64,000 nt of DNA from Apopatocola sp963618015 (GCA_963618015.1 CAVEQS010000001.1:109834-173833), one strand, 5' to 3'. Shown: positions 32,978-43,080, numbered from the stretch's first letter. A program made the numbers and translations. The notes: a model not told the origin generated them from the letters alone.

Positions 32978-34234
32978 TTATCCTTCCTCGCGCCAGACCG
33001 AAGCACCGAGCGAGCGCAGCGTCTCGTCGAGCGATTCATAGCCGCGCAGGATGTGGCCGGCATCCGTCACGGTGCTCTCCCCCTCTGCGCCGAGCGCCGC
33101 GGCTACAAGCGCCGCGCCGCCGCGAAGATCGGGGCTTTTCAGAGAAGCGCCATGCAGCGTTTCCACGCCGGTCACGAGCGCCATCGGCCCGCGGAGGACG
33201 ATCTGCGCGCCGAGAGCGCGCATTTCCTCGGCATGGCGGTAGCGGCCGGAGAAAATATTTTCGATGAATATCGCCGGTTTCGTACACCGGAGAGAGGCCG
33301 CCATCAGCAGGGGGGCTGCATCCGTCGGGAAGCCGGGATAGGGTCTTGTGACGATCGCGCCGGGCGAGGCCGGGCGGCCGTGCGACGCCATATGTATACG
33401 TTCTCCGTGCGCGCTCACGGCGCAGCCCATCGCGCGCAGCGCGTCGAGCACCGGGGCGAGCTGTCCGGGCGCGGCGCCGGTGAGCTCGATCTCGCCGCCG
33501 GCGCATGCCGTGCAGCAGAGATACGTCGCCGCGGCGATCCGGTCGGGCGGGATACGAAGCCCCGCATGGTCGCGCGGGGAAAACCCGGTGATCCGGATAA
33601 CGGGCGAGCCCGCGCCAGTCACTTCCGCGCCGAGCGCGCGGAGATAGTTTTGCAGCGTTTCGATCTCCGGCTCGCGAGCGGCGTTATAAATGACGGTCGT
33701 GCCCTCCGCCGCGCAGGCGGCGATCATGGCGTTTTCCGTTGCGCCGACGCTCGGCAGCGCGAGCGATATCTCCGCGCCGCGAAGGTGGGAGGCGCGGCAC
33801 ACGATGCTGTCCTCGCCCTCCTCGATCTCCGCGCCGAGCAGCCGCAGGGCATGCAGATGGAGATCGATCGGCCGCGGGCCAAGCTCGCAGCCGCCGGGAA
33901 GCGACACCTCCGCCTCGCCGAAGCGGGCGAGCAGCGGGCCGAGAAAGATCACGGAGGAGCGCATCCGGTGCATCAGCTCACGCGGAATGTCGCACCGCGT
34001 AGGCGCCGTCGTATCGATGGAAAGCGCGTCGCCGCAGCGCGCCGCGGTGCAGCCGAGATAGCGGAGAATGTCCATTGCCGCGTCAACATCGCTCAGATTC
34101 GGACAGTTGAGCAGCTCCGTTTCCGCGCCGCAGAGAAGCGACGCCGCGATCACCGGCAAAACCGCGTTTTTCGAGCCCTGTACGCGGATCTGTCCGCGAA
34201 GCGGCGATCCGCCGGTTATATGCCATATACTCAT
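32978..34234 (-). CDS. murA: UDP-N-acetylglucosamine 1-carboxyvinyltransferase MurA
   Basis: MurA transfers enolpyruvate from PEP to UDP-GlcNAc, the first committed step of peptidoglycan synthesis, and is the fosfomycin target. The 418-residue protein has VQGSKNAVLPVIAASLL (substrate Lys/Asn) and the catalytic loop LPGGCELGPRPIDLH with Cys116, so it should be fosfomycin-sensitive rather than the Cys-to-Asp type. GYPGFPTDAAPLLM-like sequence (PYPGFPTDAAPLLMA) is the second substrate site. The ATG at 34234 has GGGGGAAG upstream. Confidence 0.95.
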   Translation of the reverse strand: MSIWHITGGSPLRGQIRVQGSKNAVLPVIAASLLCGAETELLNCPNLSDVDAAMDILRYLGCTAARCGDALSIDTTAPTRCDIPRELMHRMRSSVIFLGPLLARFGEAEVSLPGGCELGPRPIDLHLHALRLLGAEIEEGEDSIVCRASHLRGAEISLALPSVGATENAMIAACAAEGTTVIYNAAREPEIETLQNYLRALGAEVTGAGSPVIRITGFSPRDHAGLRIPPDRIAAATYLCCTACAGGEIELTGAAPGQLAPVLDALRAMGCAVSAHGERIHMASHGRPASPGAIVTRPYPGFPTDAAPLLMAASLRCTKPAIFIENIFSGRYRHAEEMRALGAQIVLRGPMALVTGVETLHGASLKSPDLRGGAALVAAALGAEGESTVTDAGHILRGYESLDETLRSLGASVWREEG

Positions 34235-34295
34235 AGTTCTTCCCCCGCACAGCATTTTCAAGCCATACTATGCAGAGGAAGCGGCGTTTGTCAAA

Positions 34296-35432
34296 TTACT
34301 CCCCGGCGGCGAGAGAAAGAACGATGGACGTGATCTCGTCGGTGGCGTTCTCCACGGCAAGATCGCGCATATGCTCTTCCATTTCGGTGAGCTTACCCTT
34401 GTCGTTCAGAAGCTCGTTGATCGTGGAGAGCATCACGTCGGCTCCGGCGTCGCTCTCGAGCAGCACGACGGCGCCGCCGCCGCGCTCGAGCACGCGGGCG
34501 TTTTTCTCCTGGTGGTTGTTCACCACGTTCGGGCTTGGCACGAGGATGGCCGGTTTTCCGATGGCGGTAAGCTCGGCAAGCGTCGAGGCACCGCTCCGGC
34601 AGAGGACGATATCCGCCGCCGCCATGAGAAGGGGCATATCATAAATATAGTCCACCACGTCAAACCCGGCTTCCTTCCAGCCGGAGAGGCCGAGCTCTTC
34701 GCTCATATACTCCGTCATGCTCTTTATGCCGCGCTTGCCCGCGGAGTGGACGAGCCGGAACGGGCGCTCCTCGCCGTCCATGGCAAGGGCGATCATGCGC
34801 GCGACGGTCTTGTTCATCTCCGTTGCGCCGAGACTGCCCCACACGGAAACGACGAGCGATTCGTCCTGCACGATGCCGAGCGCGCGGCGCGCGGCGCTCT
34901 TATCCGAACGCATGAAGCCGAGGCGCACGGGCGTTCCGGTCACGACGACCTTTTCGGGGTGCTTATAGTTCTCCCGTGCCTCGGCAAAGCCGACCATGAT
35001 CTTATCCACGCTCTTTTCGAGCTGCCGCGTCGTAAGGCCGGGCTCGGCGTTGCTCTCGTGCACGACGGTGGGGATGCCAAGCTTTGCCGCCTCGTGCAGC
35101 ACCGGGTAACAGACGTACCCGCCGGTGCCGACAACGACGTCCGGCTGGAACTCCTCGATGATCTTCCGGCACGCGGGGCCGGATTTGAGAAGGTCGGAAA
35201 CAAACTTTATATTATGCTTGATGCCCTCCACCGAGAGCGACCGGCTCAGATTGCTCACCGGTACGCCGCGAATCTCGTATCCCTCGCGGGGGACAAGCTC
35301 CATTTCCATTTTGCCGAGAGCGCCGATGAACAGGATCTCGCTGTCCGGCAAAAGCTCGCGGATGCGCCCCGCAACGCCAACGGCGGGGTTTACATGGCCC
35401 GCGGTACCGCCGCAGGCAAACAGAAAACGCAT
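34296..35432 (-). CDS. murG: UDP-GlcNAc:lipid I N-acetylglucosaminyltransferase MurG
   Basis: MurG converts lipid I to lipid II at the inner face of the membrane. The 378-residue GT-B enzyme has FACGGTAGHVNPAVGVA at the N-terminus, VVGTGGYVCYPVLHEA, HESNAEPGLTTRQL, VSVWGSLGATEMN (usually GGSxGA; here GSLGA) and CRSGASTLAELTAIGKPAILVPSP for UDP-GlcNAc. The start is 3 bases after the ftsW stop region in the dcw operon. Confidence 0.95.
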   Translation of the reverse strand: MRFLFACGGTAGHVNPAVGVAGRIRELLPDSEILFIGALGKMEMELVPREGYEIRGVPVSNLSRSLSVEGIKHNIKFVSDLLKSGPACRKIIEEFQPDVVVGTGGYVCYPVLHEAAKLGIPTVVHESNAEPGLTTRQLEKSVDKIMVGFAEARENYKHPEKVVVTGTPVRLGFMRSDKSAARRALGIVQDESLVVSVWGSLGATEMNKTVARMIALAMDGEERPFRLVHSAGKRGIKSMTEYMSEELGLSGWKEAGFDVVDYIYDMPLLMAAADIVLCRSGASTLAELTAIGKPAILVPSPNVVNNHQEKNARVLERGGGAVVLLESDAGADVMLSTINELLNDKGKLTEMEEHMRDLAVENATDEITSIVLSLAAGE

Positions 35433-35435
35433 AGG

Positions 35436-36638
35436 TCATTCCTCGATTTTTTGATTTTTTACTTTATGGAAAAGCTCCCGCGGTGCGTAAGCCGCGCAGG
35501 GGTTTTCCCGCGATATACTCAGGAGGATCCCCGCCTCGCCCATCTGGATAAGAAGCGCCGTTCCGCCGTAGCTGAAGAAGGGCAGCGAGATGCCGGTGCA
35601 GGGGACAAGATTCGTACACACCGCAACGTTCAGCACGACCTGCAGCGCGAGCATCGTTGTAATACCGCAGCCGGTAAGAAAGCTGAAGCGGTCATTGCTC
35701 TGCATGGAGAGCCAGTACCCGCGCACGATGAGCATGGCAAAGAGAAGAAGGATCGCCGAAGCGCCGATGAACCCCAGCTCCTCACACACGACGGAGAAAA
35801 TAAAGTCGTTGTGCTCCTCCGGAAGATAGAGGTACTTCTGGCGGCTCATGCCGAGACCGAGACCGGAGAGCCCGCCGGAGCCGATCGCATAGAGCGACTG
35901 GACGATCTGCCAGCCGTCGCCGGTGAGATCGGAGAACGGGTCGCGAAAGGAGGCTACGCGCGCCGCGACATACGGTACAAACAGCACCGCGACCACCGCA
36001 CCAACGAGAAGCACACTTGCCGCGCCGATGAACCAATGCAGCCGCACCCCGCCGAGAAAGAGCATGGATGCGCCGATGGCAAGGATGATGATCGTGGCCG
36101 AGAAATGCGGCTCGAGCACGAGCAGCGCCGAAACGACCGCCAGTATCGCCGCAAAGGGCGCGATGCCATACCGGAAGGTACGCATCCGATCTTTATATTT
36201 GCATATCAGCGCCGAAAAGTAAAGAATAATTGCGATTTTTGTAATTTCTGACGGTTGGAACGTCGTAAAGCCAAGGTTTATCCATCGTCTTGCGCCGTTT
36301 ACGACCGTGCCGATGACCAATACGGCCGCAAGACTCACGAGAGAGACGATCAGCAGCGGCAAAGCGCAGGCACGGTAAACGCGCATCGGGATGCGCGAGG
36401 CGATAAGCATCACGCACACACCAGCCGCAGCGAAGATGGCCTGCCGGGAGAAGAAATACACCGGGTTGTGCCCGGTCTCGCCCTGCAGATCGTAATACGC
36501 GCTTGCAAAGCTCGCCGAGAGCACCATCACCACGCCGATGCCGAGCAGCGTGAGCGTGATAACAAGGAAAGGCAGATCCGCCCTGCGGTCTGCCTTACCC
36601 GTTTTGACCGGCGCGTCGCCGGTCGTAGTATGATCCAT
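35436..36638 (-). CDS. ftsW: SEDS-family septal peptidoglycan polymerase FtsW
   Basis: FtsW is the glycosyltransferase that polymerises lipid II at the septum together with its class B PBP partner. The 400-residue protein has ten predicted helices, NGARRWINLGFTTFQPSEITKIAIILY, EPHFSATIIIL with the catalytic-loop Asp region, LPEEHNDFIFSVVCEELGFIG and the C-terminal PFFSYGGTALLIQM, all SEDS hallmarks. Position beside mraY and murG favours FtsW over RodA or SpoVE, although SpoVE has the same context in Bacillus. Confidence 0.93.
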   Translation of the reverse strand: MDHTTTGDAPVKTGKADRRADLPFLVITLTLLGIGVVMVLSASFASAYYDLQGETGHNPVYFFSRQAIFAAAGVCVMLIASRIPMRVYRACALPLLIVSLVSLAAVLVIGTVVNGARRWINLGFTTFQPSEITKIAIILYFSALICKYKDRMRTFRYGIAPFAAILAVVSALLVLEPHFSATIIILAIGASMLFLGGVRLHWFIGAASVLLVGAVVAVLFVPYVAARVASFRDPFSDLTGDGWQIVQSLYAIGSGGLSGLGLGMSRQKYLYLPEEHNDFIFSVVCEELGFIGASAILLLFAMLIVRGYWLSMQSNDRFSFLTGCGITTMLALQVVLNVAVCTNLVPCTGISLPFFSYGGTALLIQMGEAGILLSISRENPCAAYAPRELFHKVKNQKIEE

Positions 36639-36668
36639 GAGAGCCTCCGGTATTACCCTCTCAAAAGC

Positions 36669-37682
36669 TCAGAAGGAATAGCGTCCCATTACGCCGAGAA
36701 GCGATACGACCGCCATCACGAGCGTGATGCTCGCAAACAGGACGAAGATCTCTTTTTCTTTCCATTTCCGGCCCGTCCAGCCGCCCATCTCCAGATGGTG
36801 GTGGAACGGAGCCATTTTGAATACGCGCTTGCCGTGGGAAAGCTTGAAGTATGCCACCTGGATGATGTCCGAGAGCGTTTCAATGATCGGCATGATGCAA
36901 AGCGGGATGAGCAGCAGCGGCACATCCAGCGCAAACGCCAGCCCCGAGATGCATCCGCCGAGGAAGAGCGAGCCGGTGTCGCCCATGAATACGCGCGCGG
37001 GGTTGAAGTTATAAATAAGGAACCCGAGCAGCGCGCCGACCATGCCGCTTGCGAAAATGCCCTGCGGCATATATTCCTTCCCCCAGCAGAACACGATGGC
37101 CGTGAAGCAGAGGAACACGGGCACGCAGGTGCCCGCCGCAAGACCGTCCACGCCGTCGGTGATGTTCACGGCGTTCACGGTGCCGACAATGACAAACGCC
37201 GCGAAAATGAAGTACAGCGGCTCGGAGACCGGGACATAGGTGTTCCAGAACGGAATATAGAGATTGGGGCTCAGATAGCCGGTGAAGCGAAGCAGCAGCA
37301 GAAAGCACGTGGCGGCAAGGAGCTGCAGCAAAAACTTCATTTTTGCGCTCAGGCCGAGATTCTGCTTATGGCGCAGCTTTTCATAGTCGTCCAGAAAGCC
37401 GATCGCACCGAACACGAGGCCGAACACCAAAACGAAAATGTGTCCCCACTCGCCGTTCGCCATGCAGGAGAATCCGACCGTGAGACACACGACCGTGACG
37501 GCGATGATGAACATCAGCCCGCCCATCGTGGGCGTGCCGGTCTTGCTCATGTGCCATGTGGGGCCGTCCTCCCGGATCGACTGCCCGGCTTTGATCTTCC
37601 GCAGATACGGTACCAAAACCGCGCCTACGGCGCTCGATATACAAAATCCGACGACAAGCGCCAATATCAGCTTCCAAGTCAT
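36669..37682 (-). CDS. mraY: Phospho-N-acetylmuramoyl-pentapeptide transferase MraY
   Basis: MraY attaches phospho-MurNAc-pentapeptide to undecaprenyl phosphate, making lipid I. The 337-residue protein has ten helices and the conserved polar loops GPTWHMSKTGTPTMGGLMF, FLDDYEKLRHKQNLGL (catalytic Asp pair), NITDGVDGLAAGT, NFNPARVFMGDTGSLFLGG and FKMAPFHHHLEMGGW. It lies between murE (33 bases) and ftsW; the usual neighbours murF and murD are missing from both sides. Confidence 0.97.
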   Translation of the reverse strand: MTWKLILALVVGFCISSAVGAVLVPYLRKIKAGQSIREDGPTWHMSKTGTPTMGGLMFIIAVTVVCLTVGFSCMANGEWGHIFVLVFGLVFGAIGFLDDYEKLRHKQNLGLSAKMKFLLQLLAATCFLLLLRFTGYLSPNLYIPFWNTYVPVSEPLYFIFAAFVIVGTVNAVNITDGVDGLAAGTCVPVFLCFTAIVFCWGKEYMPQGIFASGMVGALLGFLIYNFNPARVFMGDTGSLFLGGCISGLAFALDVPLLLIPLCIMPIIETLSDIIQVAYFKLSHGKRVFKMAPFHHHLEMGGWTGRKWKEKEIFVLFASITLVMAVVSLLGVMGRYSF

Positions 37683-37715
37683 TCTCTTTCCCCGTGCCTT
37701 TCCTCTTTTGCTTTG

Positions 37716-39173
37716 TCAGGTGCGCTTTGCGCGTTCGGCAAGATAGTCTGCGACGATCTCGCGCTCGTCCATGTGGATCTTCTCATGGCCGATGATCTGA
37801 TAGTCCTCGTGACCCTTGCCGCAAAGCAGGATCACATCGCCCGGCTCATGGTGGTCGATCGCCCAGCGGATGGCCTCCGGCCGGTCGCAGATGACCTTGT
37901 AGGGCGCTTTGCCTGCGCGCACACCGGGCAGGATCTCCTCAATGATGCTCATGGGATCCTCGGTGCGCGGATTGTCGCTCGTGACGATGACGAAATCAGC
38001 GATATCCGCGGAGATCTTGCCCATGATCGGGCGCTTCTTCCTATCGCGGTCGCCGCCGGCGCCGAAGAGCATTACGAGCCGCTTCGGCGCGATGCCGCGC
38101 AGCGTCGTGAGAACATTTTCTATGGCGTCCGGCGTGACGGCATAGTCAATGAAAATGCTGTAATCGCCGTCCGTCGGCACCGGCTCCACGCGCCCCTTCG
38201 CGCCGTGCGCCGTTTCAAGCGCCGCGGCAGCATCGGCGAGCGATACACCGAGCAGGCGCGCGCAGGCGATGGCCGCGAGCGCATTATACACCGAAAACTG
38301 TCCCGGCAGACTCGTCTTTACGCGGACGAGCTCGCCCTCCTCCAGCGCGCAGAAGCGCACGCCGCTCGGCGCGAGACGGATATCGCGCGCCGTGAGCGAG
38401 GCGCTGTCGCTCTTCGCAGAAAACGTATATACCGGCTGCGGGGCGTCCTTCATAACGGTTTCCGTCCACGGATCGTCCGCATTTGCCGCCGCCTTTTCGC
38501 ACATGGGGAAGAGCATCGCCTTGGCCTTTGCATATTCTTCCATGGTGTTGTGGAAATCGAGATGGTCCTGCGTCAGGTTCGTGAAGAGGCCGACGGCAAA
38601 ATGCACGCCCGCCACGCGGCGCAGCACCAGCGAGTGGGAGGAAACCTCCATCACGCAATGGGTGCAGCCGGCGTCCGCCATCTGGCGGAAAAGCGCCTGC
38701 AGATCGCAGGATTCCGGCGTGGTGTGCTCGGCGTGAAATTCCTCGTCGCCGATCATGTTCGAGATACTGCCGATGAGGCCGACCTTCGCGCCGAGGGTCT
38801 TTTCCAGGATCTGTTTGACGAGAATGGTCGTCGTCGTCTTGCCGTTTGTGCCGGTGATGCCGATGACCTTCATCTCGCGGCTCGGGTCGCCGTAGAAATT
38901 TCGCGCCGCAAGCGCGAGACCGAGACGGCTGTCGTCCGTGCAGACATACGGCACATCCGCCGCGGGCGCTTCCTCGCACAGCACGGCGGCGCAGCCCTTC
39001 TCCACCGCCATGGGGATATATTTATGTCCGTCCGACTCGTACCCGCGCACGGCAACGAAAAGATCGCCGCTCTTCACACGGCGGGAATCGTAGCAGACGC
39101 CCGTGATCTCCGTATCGCCGGAGGCGGCCGCGGAGAGAACGTTGATTTCCTTGAGAATTTCCGAAAGCTTCAT
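37716..39173 (-). CDS. murE: UDP-MurNAc-tripeptide ligase MurE, meso-diaminopimelate type
   Basis: MurE adds the third amino acid of the stem peptide. The 485-residue Mur ligase has the N-terminal UDP-binding CYDSRRVKSGDLFVAVRGYESDG, the ATP loop GITGTNGKTTTTIL, the central HTTPESCDL and CTHCVMEVSSHSL, and the C-terminal SDNPRTEDPMSII. The DNPR motif is the known determinant for meso-DAP over Lys. It follows ftsI by 28 bases. Confidence 0.95.
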   Translation of the reverse strand: MKLSEILKEINVLSAAASGDTEITGVCYDSRRVKSGDLFVAVRGYESDGHKYIPMAVEKGCAAVLCEEAPAADVPYVCTDDSRLGLALAARNFYGDPSREMKVIGITGTNGKTTTTILVKQILEKTLGAKVGLIGSISNMIGDEEFHAEHTTPESCDLQALFRQMADAGCTHCVMEVSSHSLVLRRVAGVHFAVGLFTNLTQDHLDFHNTMEEYAKAKAMLFPMCEKAAANADDPWTETVMKDAPQPVYTFSAKSDSASLTARDIRLAPSGVRFCALEEGELVRVKTSLPGQFSVYNALAAIACARLLGVSLADAAAALETAHGAKGRVEPVPTDGDYSIFIDYAVTPDAIENVLTTLRGIAPKRLVMLFGAGGDRDRKKRPIMGKISADIADFVIVTSDNPRTEDPMSIIEEILPGVRAGKAPYKVICDRPEAIRWAIDHHEPGDVILLCGKGHEDYQIIGHEKIHMDEREIVADYLAERAKRT

Positions 39174-39201
39174 GATACTTCCTCATAATGTCCCGGCCGG
39201 A

Positions 39202-41514
39202 TCAGTACCGGCCGTATGTATCGTTGTCGTCGTTGACGATGCTGACTTCAATCACGCTGCCTGCGGGAACGTTTTCCCCTGCGGCGACGCTCTGGAACAC
39301 AACGCGCACCGTATCACTATCGGCGAGGATCGTGCTGTCCGAGCGGAGGAACAACCCTCTGGCAAAAAGAGCCTCCCGCGCTTCGGTATACGTGAGCCCG
39401 GTGAGCTCCGGCACGGTCTCCGCTTCCGGCTCCGGCGTCACGCCCGTATAGACGAGCACCGTTGTGCCGCTCGCAACGACAGTTCCTTTTCCCGGAAGCT
39501 GGCCGGTGACGATATCGCCGGTACCCTCGATCCGGGCGGAGAGCCCGGCTTCGCGGAGCAGCTTCACCGCTTCCTCCGGCGTTTTGCCGGTGAGGGGCGG
39601 CACGGCGCGGTCGATGTATTTTTCCTCCGCTTCGCTGTAGCGCGGCTGTACGCCGAGATACGGCAAAACCTCGCCGAGAACGCGCCCGACAACGGGCGCG
39701 GCCATTTGCCCGCCGGAAATATAAATCCCCGTCTCGTTCGAGGGCGTATCCATCAAAATGAGACACACGACCTGCGGATTGTCCGCGGGGGCGTAGCCGA
39801 TGAAGGAGACGATGTATTCCTTCTTCCCGCCGGCGGCGTCCTGCGCCACCTTTTCGGAGGTGCCGGTCTTGCCTGCAATGTGATACCCGGCAACGTAGGC
39901 GTTCTTGCCGGTGCCCTGCTTTGTGTCGCACACGACCTGCTCCAGAATGGCGTTCACCTGCGCGCTCGTCTCTTCGGAAACGACCTGTCGGAGCACCTCC
40001 GGCTCGGTTTTCGACACGAGAGTGCCGGTGCCGTCCGTGACGGAATCGACGATGTACGGCTTCATGAGATACCCGCCGTTGCAGCAGGCGCTCACGGCGG
40101 TGATGAGTTGGAGGGGCGTGATGTTGAATGTCTGGCCGAACGACGCCGCAGCGAGCTGCGAGAAGTTCTCGCTGTTGCAGAAAACGCTGCGCGGCCACCA
40201 GATGCTGCCGCTCTCACCGGGAAGCGAAATACCGGTTTTGCCGGTGAGCGAAGCGTCCGGGTTTTCGCTCGCGCGGAAAAAGCCGAAGTTTTCGCAGTAG
40301 CGGTAGAACGTTTCCTCGCCGATGCGAAGGCCCAGCGTGGCAAATGCGACGTTGCACGAGTGCTGCGCCGCCTGCGTGAGCGTCTGGGAGCCGTGGCCAA
40401 TGGTTTTCCAGCATTTCAGGGGCTTGCCGCGTCCCTGCACCGTCATACTGCCGCCGCAGTAAAAGCTGTCGGACGGCTTGGCGACGCCTTCCTCGAGCGC
40501 CATAGCAAGCGTGATGATCTTAAATGTGGAGCCCGGCTCGTACGTATCGGAAATGGCCTTATTGCGCCATTGGGCGAGCTGCGCGTCTTTTAAAAGCTGC
40601 GCCGCGGCGTCGGAATCGGCGGCCGCGTCAATTTCCGACTGGATGTCGGCAGAGACGCGCTGGTAATTGTTGAGATCAAAGTTTCCCAGCGACGCCATGG
40701 CGAGGATCGCGCCCGTTTTCGGGTCCATGATGATGCCGGCAGCGCCGTTTTGTATATCATAGTCCTGCACCGCCTGCGAAAGCTGCTTCTCCAGATAGTA
40801 CTGGACTGTGGTATCGATTGTCAAGTGGAGATCGAGTCCGTCCTGCGCATCGACATAGTCCTCATAGCTTGTGAGGATCATGTCCGTTCCGGCGCTGTTT
40901 TTGAGCCGGAGTATGCTCCCGGCGGTGCCGGTCAGAAGGTCGTTCTGCGTAAATTCCAGCCCCGCAAGACCGGTATTGTCCGCGCCGACGAAGCCGATGA
41001 CGTGCGAGGCGAGCGAGGCATAGGGGTAATAGCGCTTCGTGTCCGGCTCGAGCTTCACGCCCTGCAAGTCGTACTCGTTTTTAAAGGCGCGCACCGCGTC
41101 CGCTTCGGTCTCCTCGATCTGGCGCTTGACCGTTTTATACCAGCTGCGCCGGTCGGCGGTCATCGTGAGGATTTTCTCTCGATCTACGCCGAGGATTTCG
41201 GAAAGGCCGGCCGCGATGCGCTCGGCGTCCTCGCCGTTCATGGATATCTCCGCAGGGCTCACGTACACGGTATACGTCGTCGCGCTCATCGCAAGAACGC
41301 GCCCCTCGCGGTCGTAGATCGTCCCGCGCGAGGCAGGGATCGCCGTGCGGCGGAGCTGCTGCTGCAAAGCTGCGGTCTCCAGCTCGTCGTGGCGCAGTAT
41401 TTGCAGCCGGAAAAGCTGGAACATCAATACGGCAAAGGCCGCAATGCCGCACGCGGCAAGAAGAAACATCGCGCGGCGGAGCATGGTTCGGTTGGGTCGG
41501 CTGTTGGGCGGCAT
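39202..41514 (-). CDS. Class B penicillin-binding protein (FtsI/SpoVD type) with PASTA domains
   Basis: A transpeptidase that cross-links septal or spore peptidoglycan. The 770-residue protein has one N-terminal membrane helix (about residues 14-38), the pedestal/dimerisation domain (SRGTIYDREGRVLA; about 60-250) and a transpeptidase domain with Ser329 in STFK, SCN at 386-388 and KTGT at 549-552. Two PASTA domains follow (about 638-697 and 705-765). C-terminal PASTA repeats are typical of SpoVD and Firmicutes PBP2x. Which of ftsI or spoVD it is cannot be told from one locus, so no symbol is given. Confidence 0.94.
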   Translation of the reverse strand: MPPNSRPNRTMLRRAMFLLAACGIAAFAVLMFQLFRLQILRHDELETAALQQQLRRTAIPASRGTIYDREGRVLAMSATTYTVYVSPAEISMNGEDAERIAAGLSEILGVDREKILTMTADRRSWYKTVKRQIEETEADAVRAFKNEYDLQGVKLEPDTKRYYPYASLASHVIGFVGADNTGLAGLEFTQNDLLTGTAGSILRLKNSAGTDMILTSYEDYVDAQDGLDLHLTIDTTVQYYLEKQLSQAVQDYDIQNGAAGIIMDPKTGAILAMASLGNFDLNNYQRVSADIQSEIDAAADSDAAAQLLKDAQLAQWRNKAISDTYEPGSTFKIITLAMALEEGVAKPSDSFYCGGSMTVQGRGKPLKCWKTIGHGSQTLTQAAQHSCNVAFATLGLRIGEETFYRYCENFGFFRASENPDASLTGKTGISLPGESGSIWWPRSVFCNSENFSQLAAASFGQTFNITPLQLITAVSACCNGGYLMKPYIVDSVTDGTGTLVSKTEPEVLRQVVSEETSAQVNAILEQVVCDTKQGTGKNAYVAGYHIAGKTGTSEKVAQDAAGGKKEYIVSFIGYAPADNPQVVCLILMDTPSNETGIYISGGQMAAPVVGRVLGEVLPYLGVQPRYSEAEEKYIDRAVPPLTGKTPEEAVKLLREAGLSARIEGTGDIVTGQLPGKGTVVASGTTVLVYTGVTPEPEAETVPELTGLTYTEAREALFARGLFLRSDSTILADSDTVRVVFQSVAAGENVPAGSVIEVSIVNDDNDTYGRY

Positions 41515-41570
41515 GGCGCTTCCTCCGGATCGGCAAATGCATTTTTACAATGCATTATACCGCGCCGGAA

Positions 41571-42137
41571 TTAAAAACATGCCACAACCGTGTCGAGGAG
41601 CTTCTCCCAGAAATGACGCAGACCCTGTCCGCGGCGCTCGTGAAGGACCGTTGCCCGGTCGGAAAGCTCGGCGGTGCCGCTATTGCGCTGGTCGAGCCGC
41701 GGCGGCTGCATGCCGAGTGTTTCCACAGCGTAGCTCTCGATGGCGGAAAGGCCTTCGGCCTTCTCGGTCTCCACAAGGAGCGTCCGCTCCTCCGCTTTGA
41801 GCTCGGAAATACGCGCCGATACGGCAACGAGCTCGTCGTTCATCGCGGTGAGCTCCGCCTGTCCTGTCAGAGAACCGACAAGCAGGAGCATCGCCGCGAC
41901 CGCGGCGGCGCCAAAGGCAATCGCACTGCGGAAGGATTTTTTCCGCGCCGGTTTCGTCTCCGGCTCTTTCGGCTCCTCTTCGATGCGGCCGTCCCAGTAC
42001 CGCCCGGCGAACCGTTCGGCGATCAGGGGCAGTTCCTTGGTGTCCTCGTCCGAAACGGGAAAGGCACGCGTTGCCTCCGCGCTCTCCGCGCAGGGGGTGA
42101 ATACCGCGGTTTTTTCTTCGGTGATTTTCGCTTTCAC
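41571..42137 (-). CDS. ftsL: FtsL-like septum protein
   Basis: The 188-residue protein has a roughly 70-residue cytoplasmic region rich in Glu, Lys and Pro, one membrane helix (AIAFGAAAVAAMLLLVGSL, about residues 72-91) and a short coiled coil (AELTAMNDELVAVSARISELKAEERTLLVETEKAEG), ending near ESYAVETLGMQPP. The YAxxxLGMxxP pattern with a preceding coiled coil is typical of FtsL/DivIC proteins, and the position between rsmH and the class B PBP is where ftsL lies. Sequence conservation is low in this family, so the call leans on architecture and synteny. Confidence 0.8.
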   Translation of the reverse strand: MKAKITEEKTAVFTPCAESAEATRAFPVSDEDTKELPLIAERFAGRYWDGRIEEEPKEPETKPARKKSFRSAIAFGAAAVAAMLLLVGSLTGQAELTAMNDELVAVSARISELKAEERTLLVETEKAEGLSAIESYAVETLGMQPPRLDQRNSGTAELSDRATVLHERRGQGLRHFWEKLLDTVVACF

Positions 42138-42149
42138 AGGGGTTTCCTC

Positions 42150-43076
42150 TCAGAGCCTTTCGGCCACGCGCAGCCGCGCGCTGCGCGCACGGGGGTTATC
42201 GTTCAATTCCTCTTCCGAGGCCGTGATGGGCTTCGTTACGGTTTTCATCGTCTGCACAAAGCCGCACACGCACACCGGAAAATCGCGCGGGCAGGTGCAG
42301 CCGTCCTCGCGCTCACGGATGGCGGTTTTGACGATCCGATCCTCCAGCGAGTGGAAGCTGATGACGCACAGCCGCCCGCCCGGGGCGAGCCGGTCCATGG
42401 CGGCAAGAAGCATTTCCCGCTCTGCTTCCAGCTCGTCGTTCACGGCGATGCGGATCGCCTGAAAGCTGCGCTTGGCCGGGTGCTGCTTTTCGCGCAGCGC
42501 CGCGCCGGGCATGGCGCTTTTGATAATATCGACGAGTTCCAGCGTCGTTTCGATCGGTTTCTTTTCCCGGGCGCGGACGATGTTTGCCGCGATGCGATTG
42601 GCATACCGCTCCTCGCCGTAATCGCGCAGGATGCGCACAAGCTCGCGCTCCGGCCATGTATTCACGACCGTCGAGGCCGTCACCGGCGCGCTCTGATCCA
42701 TGCGCATGTCGAGCGGCGCATCCGCCATATAGGAGAACCCTCGTTCGGCCTCGTCGAGCTGCGGCGAGGATACGCCGAGATCGAAGAGCATACCGTTCAC
42801 GCGCTCGATGCCGAGATCGTCCAGAATTTTTCCGAGCGAGCGGAAATTGCCACGGACAAACGTGATGCGATCTGCCCACGGCGCGAGACGCTCCTTGGAG
42901 CGCTCAATGGCGGTCTCGTCCTGATCGATGGCGATGAGCCGCCCGGTCGTCAGGCGCTTGGCGATCTCCATTGAGTGGCCGCCGAGACCGAGCGTACCGT
43001 CCACATAGATGCCGTCCGGCTGTATATTCAGATTTTCAATGCATTCGCGCAGAAGCACGCTTTTATGTTCCGGCAT
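42150..43076 (-). CDS. rsmH: 16S rRNA (cytosine-1402-N4)-methyltransferase RsmH
   Basis: RsmH (MraW) methylates N4 of C1402 in the 30S P site. The 308-residue protein starts MPEHKSVLLRECIENLNIQPDGIYVDGTLGLGGHS, with the SAM-binding DGTLGLGGHS, and carries LFDLGVSSPQLDEAERGFSYM and FQAIRIAVNDELE. It lies 4 bases after mraZ, the conserved first pair of the dcw cluster. Confidence 0.97.
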   Translation of the reverse strand: MPEHKSVLLRECIENLNIQPDGIYVDGTLGLGGHSMEIAKRLTTGRLIAIDQDETAIERSKERLAPWADRITFVRGNFRSLGKILDDLGIERVNGMLFDLGVSSPQLDEAERGFSYMADAPLDMRMDQSAPVTASTVVNTWPERELVRILRDYGEERYANRIAANIVRAREKKPIETTLELVDIIKSAMPGAALREKQHPAKRSFQAIRIAVNDELEAEREMLLAAMDRLAPGGRLCVISFHSLEDRIVKTAIREREDGCTCPRDFPVCVCGFVQTMKTVTKPITASEEELNDNPRARSARLRVAERL

Positions 43077-43080
43077 ATTA